64,000 bases of DNA, taken from assembly GCA_045541115.1 (NCBI GenBank), contig JAZQIM010000012.1:1-64000 (forward strand). The letters run 5' to 3'. Below, piece by piece: positions 17,817-25,139 of the stretch (position 1 is the first letter of the stretch; each line of letters starts with the position of its first letter). The notes beneath the pieces were generated by a model, which was not told the DNA's origin, did no database searches, and saw nothing but the letters and a program-made list of their open reading frames with translations. The position numbers and the translations under genes were made by a program. The DNA comes from Aphodoplasma sp045541115. GTDB lineage: Bacteria > Bacillota > Clostridia > UBA1381 > UMGS1253.

Positions 17817-19358
17817 GTGGGCATGATTTCAAAGGTTAAAAGCTGTGGACTTGTCGGACTTGATGGATATATAGTTGAAGTAGAAGCAGATGTTTCCATG
17901 GGTATGCCCGCATTTGATATAGTTGGTCTTCCGGATGCTTCTGTAAAGGAATCGCGCGAGCGTGTGCGCGCTGCTGTAAAAAACAGCTCGCTTTCTTTTC
18001 CGTCAAGACGGGTTACTATAAATCTTGCGCCTGCGCATATAAAAAAGGAAGGCTCGGTCTATGACTTGCCGATGGCGGTGGCGTTTCTTATAGCGACACA
18101 GCAACTTGAGCTTTTAAATATTGACGATTTTGTATTTATGGGAGAACTTTCACTTGACGGAAATGTAAGACCGATATCGGGCGTGCTCCCAATGGTTATG
18201 GCTGCGCGCGAAAGCGGTGCAAAGTTTGCGGTCGTACCGAAAGAAAATGCAAATGAAGCAGCTGTTGTAAAGGGAATTGATATAATCGCTGTCGATACAC
18301 TTGTAAAGCTTTGCGATTATATTTGCGGACGCGTCAATATAGAGGCACATACGGTAGATGTCGATTCATATTTTGGAAATCATGGCAAAAGCATGGCTGA
18401 TTTTTCAGAGGTAAAAGGACAGGAAAGCGTTAAAAGGGCGCTTGAAATTGCGGCGGCGGGAAATCATAACATTTTGATGGTAGGAAGCCCGGGCAGCGGT
18501 AAGTCGATGCTTGCACAGCGACTGCCTACAATTTTGCCTGACATGAGCTTTGAAGAGGCACTTGAGGTCACAAAGATTCATTCGATTGCAGGTGCTCTTG
18601 CGAGCGATACACCGATTATTACGACAAGACCGTTTCGCCATCCGCATCACACGATTTCGGCAATTGGACTCTCCGGCGGCGGACGAGTTCCAAAACCCGG
18701 CGAGATAAGTCTTGCGCATAACGGCGTGTTGTTTTTAGATGAGCTGCCTGAATTTAATAAAGATGCTCTTGAAGTGATGCGCCAGCCGCTTGAAGACGGA
18801 AACGTTACAATTGCCCGTGTCAATGCAACGCTTACATATCCGTGCAATGTGATGTTTGTCGCGTCGATGAACCCATGTAAATGCGGGTATTACGGCGATG
18901 GAAGCGGAAGATGCAAATGCACACAAACGCAGATTTCGAATTATTTAGGAAAAGTGTCGGGACCACTCCTTGACAGAATAGATTTACATATTGAGGTTGC
19001 GCCTGTTAAGTATAAGGATTTGGAAGATGCAACTCCGCAGGAAAGCTCGGCAGATATTAAAAAGCGTGTTGATTCGGCCAGAAAAATCCAGATTGAGCGC
19101 TATAAGGATTTTGATAATATATATTCTAATTCACAGCTGACGCCGGCGATGATTAACACATTTTGCAGGCTCGGAGAGGGTGAAAGAGAGATAATTAAGG
19201 GTGCATTTGACAGACTTGGGTTAAGCGCTCGTGCATATAACAGGATACTTAAAGTGTCGCGCACTATCGCAGACCTTGATGGAAGCGAAGATATTAAGGC
19301 AAATCATATTGCCGAAGCAATTCAGCTTAGAAGCCTTGACAGAAAGTTCTGGGCATAA
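17817..19358 (+). CDS. comM: YifB/ComM family Mg-chelatase-like AAA+ ATPase
   Basis: ComM is a hexameric helicase that promotes branch migration during natural transformation; in Firmicutes the YifB homologue's role is less clear. The 513-residue protein has an N-terminal Lon-protease-like domain (1-170, with LPDASVKESRERV), the AAA+ core with Walker A GSPGSGKSM near residue 222-230 and Walker B VLFLDELPE near 302, a zinc-like cluster CKCGYYGDGSGRCKC, and the C-terminal Mg-chelatase domain. It starts at GTG 17817, 5 bases after AGGAGG; ATG 17823 is an alternative. proC follows 41 bases downstream. Confidence 0.93.
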   Translation: MGMISKVKSCGLVGLDGYIVEVEADVSMGMPAFDIVGLPDASVKESRERVRAAVKNSSLSFPSRRVTINLAPAHIKKEGSVYDLPMAVAFLIATQQLELLNIDDFVFMGELSLDGNVRPISGVLPMVMAARESGAKFAVVPKENANEAAVVKGIDIIAVDTLVKLCDYICGRVNIEAHTVDVDSYFGNHGKSMADFSEVKGQESVKRALEIAAAGNHNILMVGSPGSGKSMLAQRLPTILPDMSFEEALEVTKIHSIAGALASDTPIITTRPFRHPHHTISAIGLSGGGRVPKPGEISLAHNGVLFLDELPEFNKDALEVMRQPLEDGNVTIARVNATLTYPCNVMFVASMNPCKCGYYGDGSGRCKCTQTQISNYLGKVSGPLLDRIDLHIEVAPVKYKDLEDATPQESSADIKKRVDSARKIQIERYKDFDNIYSNSQLTPAMINTFCRLGEGEREIIKGAFDRLGLSARAYNRILKVSRTIADLDGSEDIKANHIAEAIQLRSLDRKFWA

Positions 19359-19399
19359 ACAGTTGATAATGTGATTTTATACAGAAGGGAAGAATAAAA

Positions 19400-20203
19400 G
19401 TGAAACTTGGAGTTATAGGTGCAGGCAATATGGCATCGGCGATTATACGTGGCGTTGTTAATTCAGGAAAAATTGCTGCCTGCGACATATATGTGTCAGA
19501 CATGGATGCAAAAAAGCTTGTTGCCATGGCAGATACAGGTGTTAATACGACTGAAGAAAACGAAAAAGTATATGAAAACAGCGATGTTATCATATTGGCA
19601 GTAAAGCCTAATGTATATCCTTTGGTACTCACACAGCTTGCAGAAATTCAGAATATAGACAGTAAGGTCATTATATCAATAGCACCGGGGATTTCAACGA
19701 GTACGATGGAGTCATATTTTACCGAGTCGGTGCGCATTGTACGAACGATGCCAAATACTCCGGCGATGGTTGGCGAGGGAATGACTGTCTTGTGCGGCGG
19801 TGCAAATGCGACGAGCGAAGATGTCGAATGCTGTGAGATGATTTTTACATGTGTCGGAAAAACGGCATGTCTTGCTGAAAGTATGATGGACGCAGTAGTA
19901 GCGGTAAGCGGAAGCAGCCCGGCGTATGTGTTTATGATGATTGAGGCGATGGCTGATGCCGCAGTTGCGAGCGGAATTACGAGGGAAGTAGCGTATGAGC
20001 TTGCGGCGCAGTCAGTGCTTGGCTCGGCGAAAATGGTGCTCGATACAAAAAAGCATCCCGGCCAGCTTAAAGATATGGTTTGCTCACCGGGCGGAACGAC
20101 AATAGATGCCGTTAAGGTACTTGAAAAAAGGGGTTTTCGAAGCGCGCTTATTGAGGCGATGGATGCCTGTACGAAAAAGACGCGCTCTTTAGGCAACGAA
20201 TAA
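19400..20203 (+). CDS. proC: Pyrroline-5-carboxylate reductase
   Basis: It catalyses the last step of proline biosynthesis, reducing 1-pyrroline-5-carboxylate with NAD(P)H. The 267-residue protein begins with the Rossmann motif GVIGAGNMASAI and contains the family signature with GSSPAYVFMMIEAMADA followed by the C-terminal helical dimerisation domain and SPGGTTIDAVKVLE. The GTG start is preceded by AAGGGAAG. It is co-directional with comM and is followed by a terminator-like hairpin that overlaps the spoIIM control region. Confidence 0.96.
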   Translation: MKLGVIGAGNMASAIIRGVVNSGKIAACDIYVSDMDAKKLVAMADTGVNTTEENEKVYENSDVIILAVKPNVYPLVLTQLAEIQNIDSKVIISIAPGISTSTMESYFTESVRIVRTMPNTPAMVGEGMTVLCGGANATSEDVECCEMIFTCVGKTACLAESMMDAVVAVSGSSPAYVFMMIEAMADAAVASGITREVAYELAAQSVLGSAKMVLDTKKHPGQLKDMVCSPGGTTIDAVKVLEKRGFRSALIEAMDACTKKTRSLGNE

Positions 20204-20226
20204 ACAACATGGTTTTGACACAGGCG

Positions 20227-20256
20227 GAATTTTAGCCCCTTTCAGTGCATACAAAT
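20227..20256 (+). promoter_or_regulatory. Sigma-E-like promoter of spoIIM embedded in a hairpin
   Basis: GAATTTT (20227-20233; 6 of 7 to the sigma-E -35 consensus) and CATACAAAT (20248-20256) are spaced by 14 bp. The -10 lies in the 5' arm and loop edge of the hairpin described next, so a transcript starting about 20263 would keep only the 3' arm with the ribosome binding site. Sigma-E control of spoIIM is established in Bacillus; here it is inferred. Confidence 0.55.
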
Positions 20257-20284
20257 TTATTGTATGGATTGGAGGGGTTTTTTT
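20234..20284 (+). terminator. Terminator-like hairpin whose 3' arm is the spoIIM ribosome binding site
   Basis: A long imperfect hairpin pairs AGCCCCTTTCA... (from 20234) with ...TTGGAGGGGTTT, with an uninterrupted 7-bp top stem 20248-20254/20260-20266, and is followed by seven T residues (20278-20284). GGAGGGG at 20271-20277 is both the base of the 3' arm and the only good ribosome binding site for spoIIM. Confidence 0.65.
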
Positions 20285-20894
20285 GAAGCTGAAAAGGGCT
20301 GTGAATGTAGCCTTTGATGGGTATATAAAGAAAAATAAAACGCAAATTACGTTTTGCTCGGTGTTTTTGCTTCTGGGGATATGTGCCGGCAGCGTTTACA
20401 GTGTATCACTTTCGAAAGCGGATGCGCTTACGGATGCACTTGGGGATTTTTCTCTTTTGTCGACACAACGCGATTTAAATTTGGTGTTTTTGTCTTCGCT
20501 TGCCAATTCGTTTCAGGTTGCATTTTTTATATGGCTGTGCGGCCTAACGAAACTCGGGACGGTTATGGCGCCGTTTATACTTATGCTCAAAGGCTTTGCG
20601 TGTGCGTTTTGTGTATCATCTCTTATTTCGATTTATGGAGCGTCGGGAGTTTGGGCGGCGAGTGTTGGCATAATGCCGCAAATGCTATTTATGTTTATGA
20701 TTATGCAGATTTTTTGTGTCGCAGCGATAAATCAGGCGCTATATTCATCAAAGACTAATGACAAAATGGAAAAACGACGCCGCTTTGTTTCATACATCAT
20801 ATTTGGCTCACTTATTTTCTCTCTTTTTGTGATTTGTTCGTTGATAGAAAGCTACATATCGCCTTATCTTTTGCGTTGGGCATTGAGGCTATGA
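20283..20894 (+). CDS. spoIIM: Stage II sporulation protein M
   Basis: SpoIIM is the polytopic scaffold that recruits SpoIIP and SpoIID to the engulfing membrane. The 203-residue protein has a basic N-terminus and about five membrane segments (roughly 22-42, 75-97, 102-120, 125-150, 168-192), fitting the SpoIIM/DUF95 family. The start is TTG 20283, overlapping the end of a T run, 5 bases after GGAGGGG. xerD lies 190 bases downstream; spoIIM next to a xerD-type gene is also found in Bacillus. The upstream hairpin and sigma-E-like promoter suggest expression only in the mother cell. Confidence 0.93.
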   Translation: MKLKRAVNVAFDGYIKKNKTQITFCSVFLLLGICAGSVYSVSLSKADALTDALGDFSLLSTQRDLNLVFLSSLANSFQVAFFIWLCGLTKLGTVMAPFILMLKGFACAFCVSSLISIYGASGVWAASVGIMPQMLFMFMIMQIFCVAAINQALYSSKTNDKMEKRRRFVSYIIFGSLIFSLFVICSLIESYISPYLLRWALRL

Positions 20895-20976
20895 AGATGA
20901 CTCTGATGCAGCTTTTGGGAAGAAATAACACACCAAGAATAAATTAACGAATAATATTTATCAAAAAGTATGTACA

Positions 20977-21004
20977 TTTACATAAAAATTTTGTAGAATA
21001 AAAT
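20977..21004 (+). promoter_or_regulatory. Possible sigma-A promoter of xerD
   Basis: TTTACA (20977-20982) and TAAAAT (20999-21004) are separated by 16 bp. The rest of the 20895-21083 gap holds only a small palindrome GTCGCC-TT-GGCGAC at about 21050-21063. Confidence 0.45.
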
Positions 21005-21083
21005 CACAGACGAATTCTCTTTATTAAGAGTTACACATAAGCAGTATATGTCGCCTTGGCGACGGAATGGGGAATGTAATAAA

Positions 21084-21968
21084 ATGTTAAACGCATATCA
21101 AGAAGATTTTGTGAGGTATCTTGATAAAGAAAAACACCTTACATTAAATACCTTGTCATCGTACAGACGCGACATAGAACAGTACATATTATATCTTGAA
21201 TCGAGAAAAATAAAGAACCTTGATGTTACAAATAAGACGGTTGTGCTTACATATCTGCTTACGCTGCAGAAAGAAGGCCGCGCATCATCAACGATATCAC
21301 GCCATCTTGCATCTTTGCGCTCGTTTTATGGATATCTTAACAGAAGTGGCGCCATAAAATCTGATCCTACGCTTGGGCTTGAAGCGCCTAAGGTTGAAAA
21401 GAAATTGCCGCAAATTCTTACGACACAGGAAGTCGAAAGATTACTTGAAGCACCGAAGGATAGCGAACTCAAAGGCATACGTGACAAGGCGATGCTTGAG
21501 CTTTTGTATGCGACGGGAATAAGAGTAAGTGAGCTTATCTTACTTGACATAGATGATATAAATATATCGATGGGATTTTTAAAGTGTCAAAGCTCACGTA
21601 CAAGGGTAATTCCGCTTGGAAGTCTTGCGATGAGTGCGTGCGCAAAATACATAGAAGAAGCAAGACGCCTTCTGATAAAAGATGATAGTGAGAAAGCGCT
21701 GTTTGTAAATTGTAACGGTCATCGTCTTACAAGACAGGGTTTTTGGAAAATAATAAAGCAGTATAAAACGCAGGCAAATATCGCAGGCGAGCTTACACCG
21801 CATACACTTCGACATTCGTTTGCGGCGCACCTTCTTGAAAACGGAGCTGATTTGCGCTCTATTCAGGAGATGCTCGGACATAGCGACATTTCGTCTACAC
21901 AGGTCTATTCACAGCTACTTAAAAACAGGATAAAAGAAGTGTACACAAAGGCGCATCCGCGCGCATAA
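21084..21968 (+). CDS. xerD: XerD-family tyrosine recombinase
   Basis: It is a 294-residue site-specific recombinase of the XerC/XerD type, which resolves chromosome dimers at dif. The N-terminal SAM-like domain is followed by the catalytic domain with Arg147 (ATGIRVSE), His240-x2-Arg243 (HTLRHS), His266 (LGHSDIS) and the nucleophile Tyr275 (QVYSQ). The active-site lysine normally in a GKGxKER hairpin is not there: the aligned loop reads CQSSRTRVIPLG, with Gln169 at the lysine position and Lys166 nearby. The start is ATG 21084 after TGGGGAA; an upstream in-frame ATG at 21048 has no ribosome binding site. Whether this is the dif recombinase cannot be decided from one gene. Confidence 0.9.
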   Translation: MLNAYQEDFVRYLDKEKHLTLNTLSSYRRDIEQYILYLESRKIKNLDVTNKTVVLTYLLTLQKEGRASSTISRHLASLRSFYGYLNRSGAIKSDPTLGLEAPKVEKKLPQILTTQEVERLLEAPKDSELKGIRDKAMLELLYATGIRVSELILLDIDDINISMGFLKCQSSRTRVIPLGSLAMSACAKYIEEARRLLIKDDSEKALFVNCNGHRLTRQGFWKIIKQYKTQANIAGELTPHTLRHSFAAHLLENGADLRSIQEMLGHSDISSTQVYSQLLKNRIKEVYTKAHPRA

Positions 21969-22058
21969 AAAGCAAGTGTTTAGCTTATATGTATTGTGGG
22001 TATTTACATAATGGAGAAAAAATTTTTTAGCTGCGCAAGTGGCGGAACGGAGTTTAAT

Positions 22059-22502
22059 ATGGATATAATAGATAAGATTATAAGTAACGTTCAGAAAACG
22101 AAGAAAGTTGTTGTTCAAAAATCGAGCGATGCTTTTGAAATTACAAAATTAAAGATTGCAATAAGCAGTGCCGAAGGTGAGGCGCAAGAGATTTTAAGAG
22201 AAATTGGCTCTCTTGTGTATGGAGCGTATAAAAACGGGGAAGAAAACGGCGAGCTTGTTGAAGAGAAGTGCGCTTCTTTAGAAGAACTTAAAAAGGACAT
22301 AGACGATAAGAAGAATCAGTTTTCAAAACTTCGTAACCTGAAAAGATGCTGCGAATGTGATCGCGAAAACGATGCTGATGCATCATATTGCAATTACTGC
22401 GGAGCAAAGCTTTGCGACGTTGTGGGGTTTGAAGTTAGTGATATGCCTGAAGGAAGCGAAAAGAAAGACGATGTAATAATTGACGCTGACAGTGAAGGCT
22501 GA
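22059..22502 (+). CDS. Coiled-coil protein with C-terminal zinc ribbon
   Basis: This 147-residue protein is of unknown function. It has an amphipathic helical N-terminal two-thirds and, near residues 102-122, a C-x2-C ... C-x2-C zinc ribbon (CCECDRENDADASYCNYCGA). Similar proteins, often simply called zinc-ribbon domain proteins, are common in Clostridia. The start is ATG 22059, because GGAACGGAG ends 6 bases upstream; the frame upstream to 21996 lacks a comparable site. A Glu/Asp-rich tail follows the ribbon. It stands alone between xerD and a terminator. Confidence 0.82.
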   Translation: MDIIDKIISNVQKTKKVVVQKSSDAFEITKLKIAISSAEGEAQEILREIGSLVYGAYKNGEENGELVEEKCASLEELKKDIDDKKNQFSKLRNLKRCCECDRENDADASYCNYCGAKLCDVVGFEVSDMPEGSEKKDDVIIDADSEG

Positions 22503-22523
22503 TTTAAACGGTAAAAATAAGAG

Positions 22524-22561
22524 GCAGTTATATCATTTTATGTGGTATAACTGCTTTTTTT
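22524..22561 (+). terminator. Terminator after zinc-ribbon gene
   Basis: GCAGTTATA pairs with TATAACTGC and is followed by seven T residues. Confidence 0.88.
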
Positions 22562-22620
22562 GATAAAAAGATGTTTTGCAAAGGTGCGGAAAATAAATAT
22601 AAAAAATGCACAAAAAACAG

Positions 22621-22649
22621 TTGTAATCACAACAGAAAAAGTGTATAAT
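22621..22649 (+). promoter_or_regulatory. Sigma-A promoter of the glycosyltransferase-ispD-ispF operon
   Basis: TTGTAA (22621-22626) and TATAAT (22644-22649) are spaced by 17 bp; AAGGAGG follows at about 22689. Confidence 0.7.
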
Positions 22650-22700
22650 GGTATTATAAAATGTTGCAATTGTACGTTTATCTACTAAGGAGGCAACAAT

Positions 22701-23822
22701 ATGAAGATTCTGATTTTGTCTGTCAAGACGGGAATGGGTCATCATCAGACCGGAATGGCACTTAAAAACGAGTTTGAAGAAAACGGTGCGGCATGCGTGA
22801 TGCTCGATGCATTCGAATATGTTAATCCGATAATCAGCGAAACTATATCGCGCGGTTATCTGCTTTCGACAAAGCTTACTCCTAAAATGTATGGACAATT
22901 TTACAGAATGGCTGAAAAAAAGCAGCATGCAGACCCGAATTTTTTAAGCAAAACGCTAAACAGAATTTTCTCATCAAAGCTTATGAAATTTATAAATAGT
23001 TATGAGCCTGATGCGATAATATGCACGCACATTTTTGCTGCGCAAATTATTTCATACGTTAAAGAAAAAGGAAAAATCGACTGCCTTACGATGGGTATAG
23101 TAACAGACTTTACGATTCATCCTTTCTGGGAGGAAACGAACCTTGATTACTATGTGACGGCAAGCCGTATGCTTAATATGCAGCTTGAAAAAAAGGGAAT
23201 ACCGAAGCATAAGGCTCTTCCGGTAGGAATCCCGATTCATCCCAAGTTTTCTAAAAGTATGCCAAAGGATGAGGCGCGCAGGCTGCTTTCGATAGATGAA
23301 AATAAAACTACCATACTTGTCATGATGGGCTCGATGGGATACGGTCACATTATGAAGGATCTTATCAGACTCGATGAGATGGCGGGCGATTTTCAGGTCT
23401 TGTGTGTGTGCGGCAACAATAAACGCCTTCGCACACTTATAAGCGGCCATGAGTGGCAAAAGAAAATCTATGCATATGGGTACGTAGATAACGTAGATAT
23501 TATGATGGACGCGGCAAACGTAATTGTTACAAAGCCGGGCGGGCTTACAACATCGGAATTTCTTGCAAAGGGACTTGCGGCGATACTGCTCGAACCAATT
23601 CCGGGACATGAAGACAGAAACGTTGAGTTTTTATTAAACAACGGACTTGCCATAAAAGTAAGCGATACTTTTCCGATTGATGAGGCGATCTACCAGATTG
23701 TTCTTCATGACTGGCGTTTGGAAATGCTTAGTGCGGCGGCACGATTTATGGGAAAACCGAATGCGGCAAAAGATATTTGCAGTTTTGTAATAGATGCATG
23801 CAATGATAAAAAAGAAGAGTAA
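22701..23822 (+). CDS. Diacylglycerol glycosyltransferase-like protein (MGDG synthase / UgtP family)
   Basis: This 373-residue GT-B enzyme is of the MGDG-synthase/UgtP family, which transfers a sugar from a UDP-sugar to diacylglycerol (or, in the related MurG, to lipid I) at the inner membrane face. The N-terminal MGDG_synth domain starts with SVKTGMGHHQTGMAL; the C-terminal glycosyltransferase 28 domain contains VMMGSMGYGHIMKD and the donor-site motif TKPGGLTTSEFLAKGLAAIL. There is no signal peptide; membrane contact is peripheral. It leads an operon with ispD (18 bases) and ispF. The acceptor cannot be determined. Confidence 0.88.
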   Translation: MKILILSVKTGMGHHQTGMALKNEFEENGAACVMLDAFEYVNPIISETISRGYLLSTKLTPKMYGQFYRMAEKKQHADPNFLSKTLNRIFSSKLMKFINSYEPDAIICTHIFAAQIISYVKEKGKIDCLTMGIVTDFTIHPFWEETNLDYYVTASRMLNMQLEKKGIPKHKALPVGIPIHPKFSKSMPKDEARRLLSIDENKTTILVMMGSMGYGHIMKDLIRLDEMAGDFQVLCVCGNNKRLRTLISGHEWQKKIYAYGYVDNVDIMMDAANVIVTKPGGLTTSEFLAKGLAAILLEPIPGHEDRNVEFLLNNGLAIKVSDTFPIDEAIYQIVLHDWRLEMLSAAARFMGKPNAAKDICSFVIDACNDKKEE

Positions 23823-23840
23823 AAAGGGAGCAGACAGTTG

Positions 23841-24554
23841 ATGGGAATGAATAAAAATCAAGTAGTTACTGCACTTGTTGTCGCTGCGGGAAGCGGTACG
23901 AGAATGAAGCTTTCGGGCGATGTGAATAAGGTTTTTTTGGAGCTTGACTCATCACCTGTGCTAGCACATACACTCGAAGTGTTTGAAAGATGCAAGCTTA
24001 TAGATAAAATAGTAATAGTTACACGCGAGTGTGATATACCACTGTGCATACAACTGGCACAGGAATATAATATATCGAAGCTTTTGTGTGTTGTACGTGG
24101 CGGCGATACGCGCACGGACTCTGTTAAAAACGGACTTATGCAGATTGAAGATAAAGAATCGTATGTAGCAATCCATGACGGCGCGAGATGCCTTGTAACA
24201 CACGAAGAGCTTGAAAACGTTATTTTGGCGGCGTATGAATATGGCGCATCGGCGCTTGCGGTAGCGTGCAAAGACAGCTTAAAGCGCACTACAGATGACG
24301 GATTTATTGAATCATCGGTAAGCCGCGAAAATGTATACAGAGTACAGACACCGCAGGTATTTAGAGTATCTGATATAATATATGCACACGAAAAGGCAGA
24401 AAAAGACAATGTCATTTTAACTGACGACTGCGGTGCTGCGCAGTATGCCGGAATAAAAGTAAAAATAGTTGATGGAAGCGAGACAAATATTAAGCTCACA
24501 GTTCAAGATGATATTGTGCTCGCAAAGGCAATTATAAATCAAAGAAGCTTATAA
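23841..24554 (+). CDS. ispD: 2-C-methyl-D-erythritol 4-phosphate cytidylyltransferase
   Basis: IspD makes CDP-methylerythritol in the MEP pathway to isoprenoid precursors. The nucleotide-binding signature VVAAGSGTRMK is at the N-terminus, IHDGARCLVTHEE in the middle and TDDCGAAQ near the C-terminus, all family hallmarks. ATG 23841 is taken as start; TTG 23838 and ATG 23847 are alternatives in the same frame behind AAAGGGAG. It is followed after 25 bases by ispF, the enzyme two steps later, a common pairing. Confidence 0.96.
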   Translation: MGMNKNQVVTALVVAAGSGTRMKLSGDVNKVFLELDSSPVLAHTLEVFERCKLIDKIVIVTRECDIPLCIQLAQEYNISKLLCVVRGGDTRTDSVKNGLMQIEDKESYVAIHDGARCLVTHEELENVILAAYEYGASALAVACKDSLKRTTDDGFIESSVSRENVYRVQTPQVFRVSDIIYAHEKAEKDNVILTDDCGAAQYAGIKVKIVDGSETNIKLTVQDDIVLAKAIINQRSL

Positions 24555-24579
24555 AAATGTAGCTTGTAAGGAGAAAAAT

Positions 24580-25068
24580 ATGATACGAGTCGGACACGGA
24601 TATGATGTTCACAGACTTGAGAGTGGACGAAAGCTTATATTATGCGGCGTTGAGATTGAGCATGAGAAAGGACTTCTGGGCCATTCTGATGCAGACGTGG
24701 CAGTTCACGCACTTATGGATGCGATGCTTGGCGCGGCGGCGCTTGGCGATATAGGATACCATTTTCCTGATAGTGACGAGCAGTTTTCGGGCGCTGACAG
24801 CATGGTTTTGCTTGAAAAAGTCGTGCTTATGCTTGAAAGTGTAGGGTATGTGCTCGGCAATGCCGATATTACGATTGTTGCACAATCACCAAAGCTTGCG
24901 CCATATATAGAACAAATGAGAAAAAACGTTGCATCTGTATGCGGCGCTTGTATAAATGATATAAATGTAAAGGCGACGACAACTGAAAAGCTTGGATTTG
25001 AAGGCGAAAAGCTTGGTATGAGCGCTCATGCGGTAGTGCTTTTACACAAGAGTGAAACCGGTATATAA
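24580..25068 (+). CDS. ispF: 2-C-methyl-D-erythritol 2,4-cyclodiphosphate synthase
   Basis: IspF cyclises CDP-methylerythritol phosphate, releasing CMP. The 162-residue protein begins MIRVGHGYDVHRL, giving the zinc ligands Asp8 and His10, with the third His in GHSDADV near residue 42, and carries the TTEKLGFEG substrate loop near the C-terminus. Length is normal for this trimeric enzyme. The stop overlaps an ATG of the next frame, but the next gene most likely starts 72 bases later. It is the last metabolic gene of the ugt-like/ispD/ispF operon. Confidence 0.97.
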   Translation: MIRVGHGYDVHRLESGRKLILCGVEIEHEKGLLGHSDADVAVHALMDAMLGAAALGDIGYHFPDSDEQFSGADSMVLLEKVVLMLESVGYVLGNADITIVAQSPKLAPYIEQMRKNVASVCGACINDINVKATTTEKLGFEGEKLGMSAHAVVLLHKSETGI

Positions 25069-25139
25069 TGAGTATTTACATAAACGGGGAAAATACAGAA
25101 AAGATATACGAAAACACACCAAGGAAGAGGAGAAAAACT

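Noticed and set aside
25068..25139. ATG overlapping the ispF stop as start of the lyase gene
   Set aside because: It would place 24 charged residues before an otherwise perfect signal peptide; ATG 25140 has the ribosome binding site.
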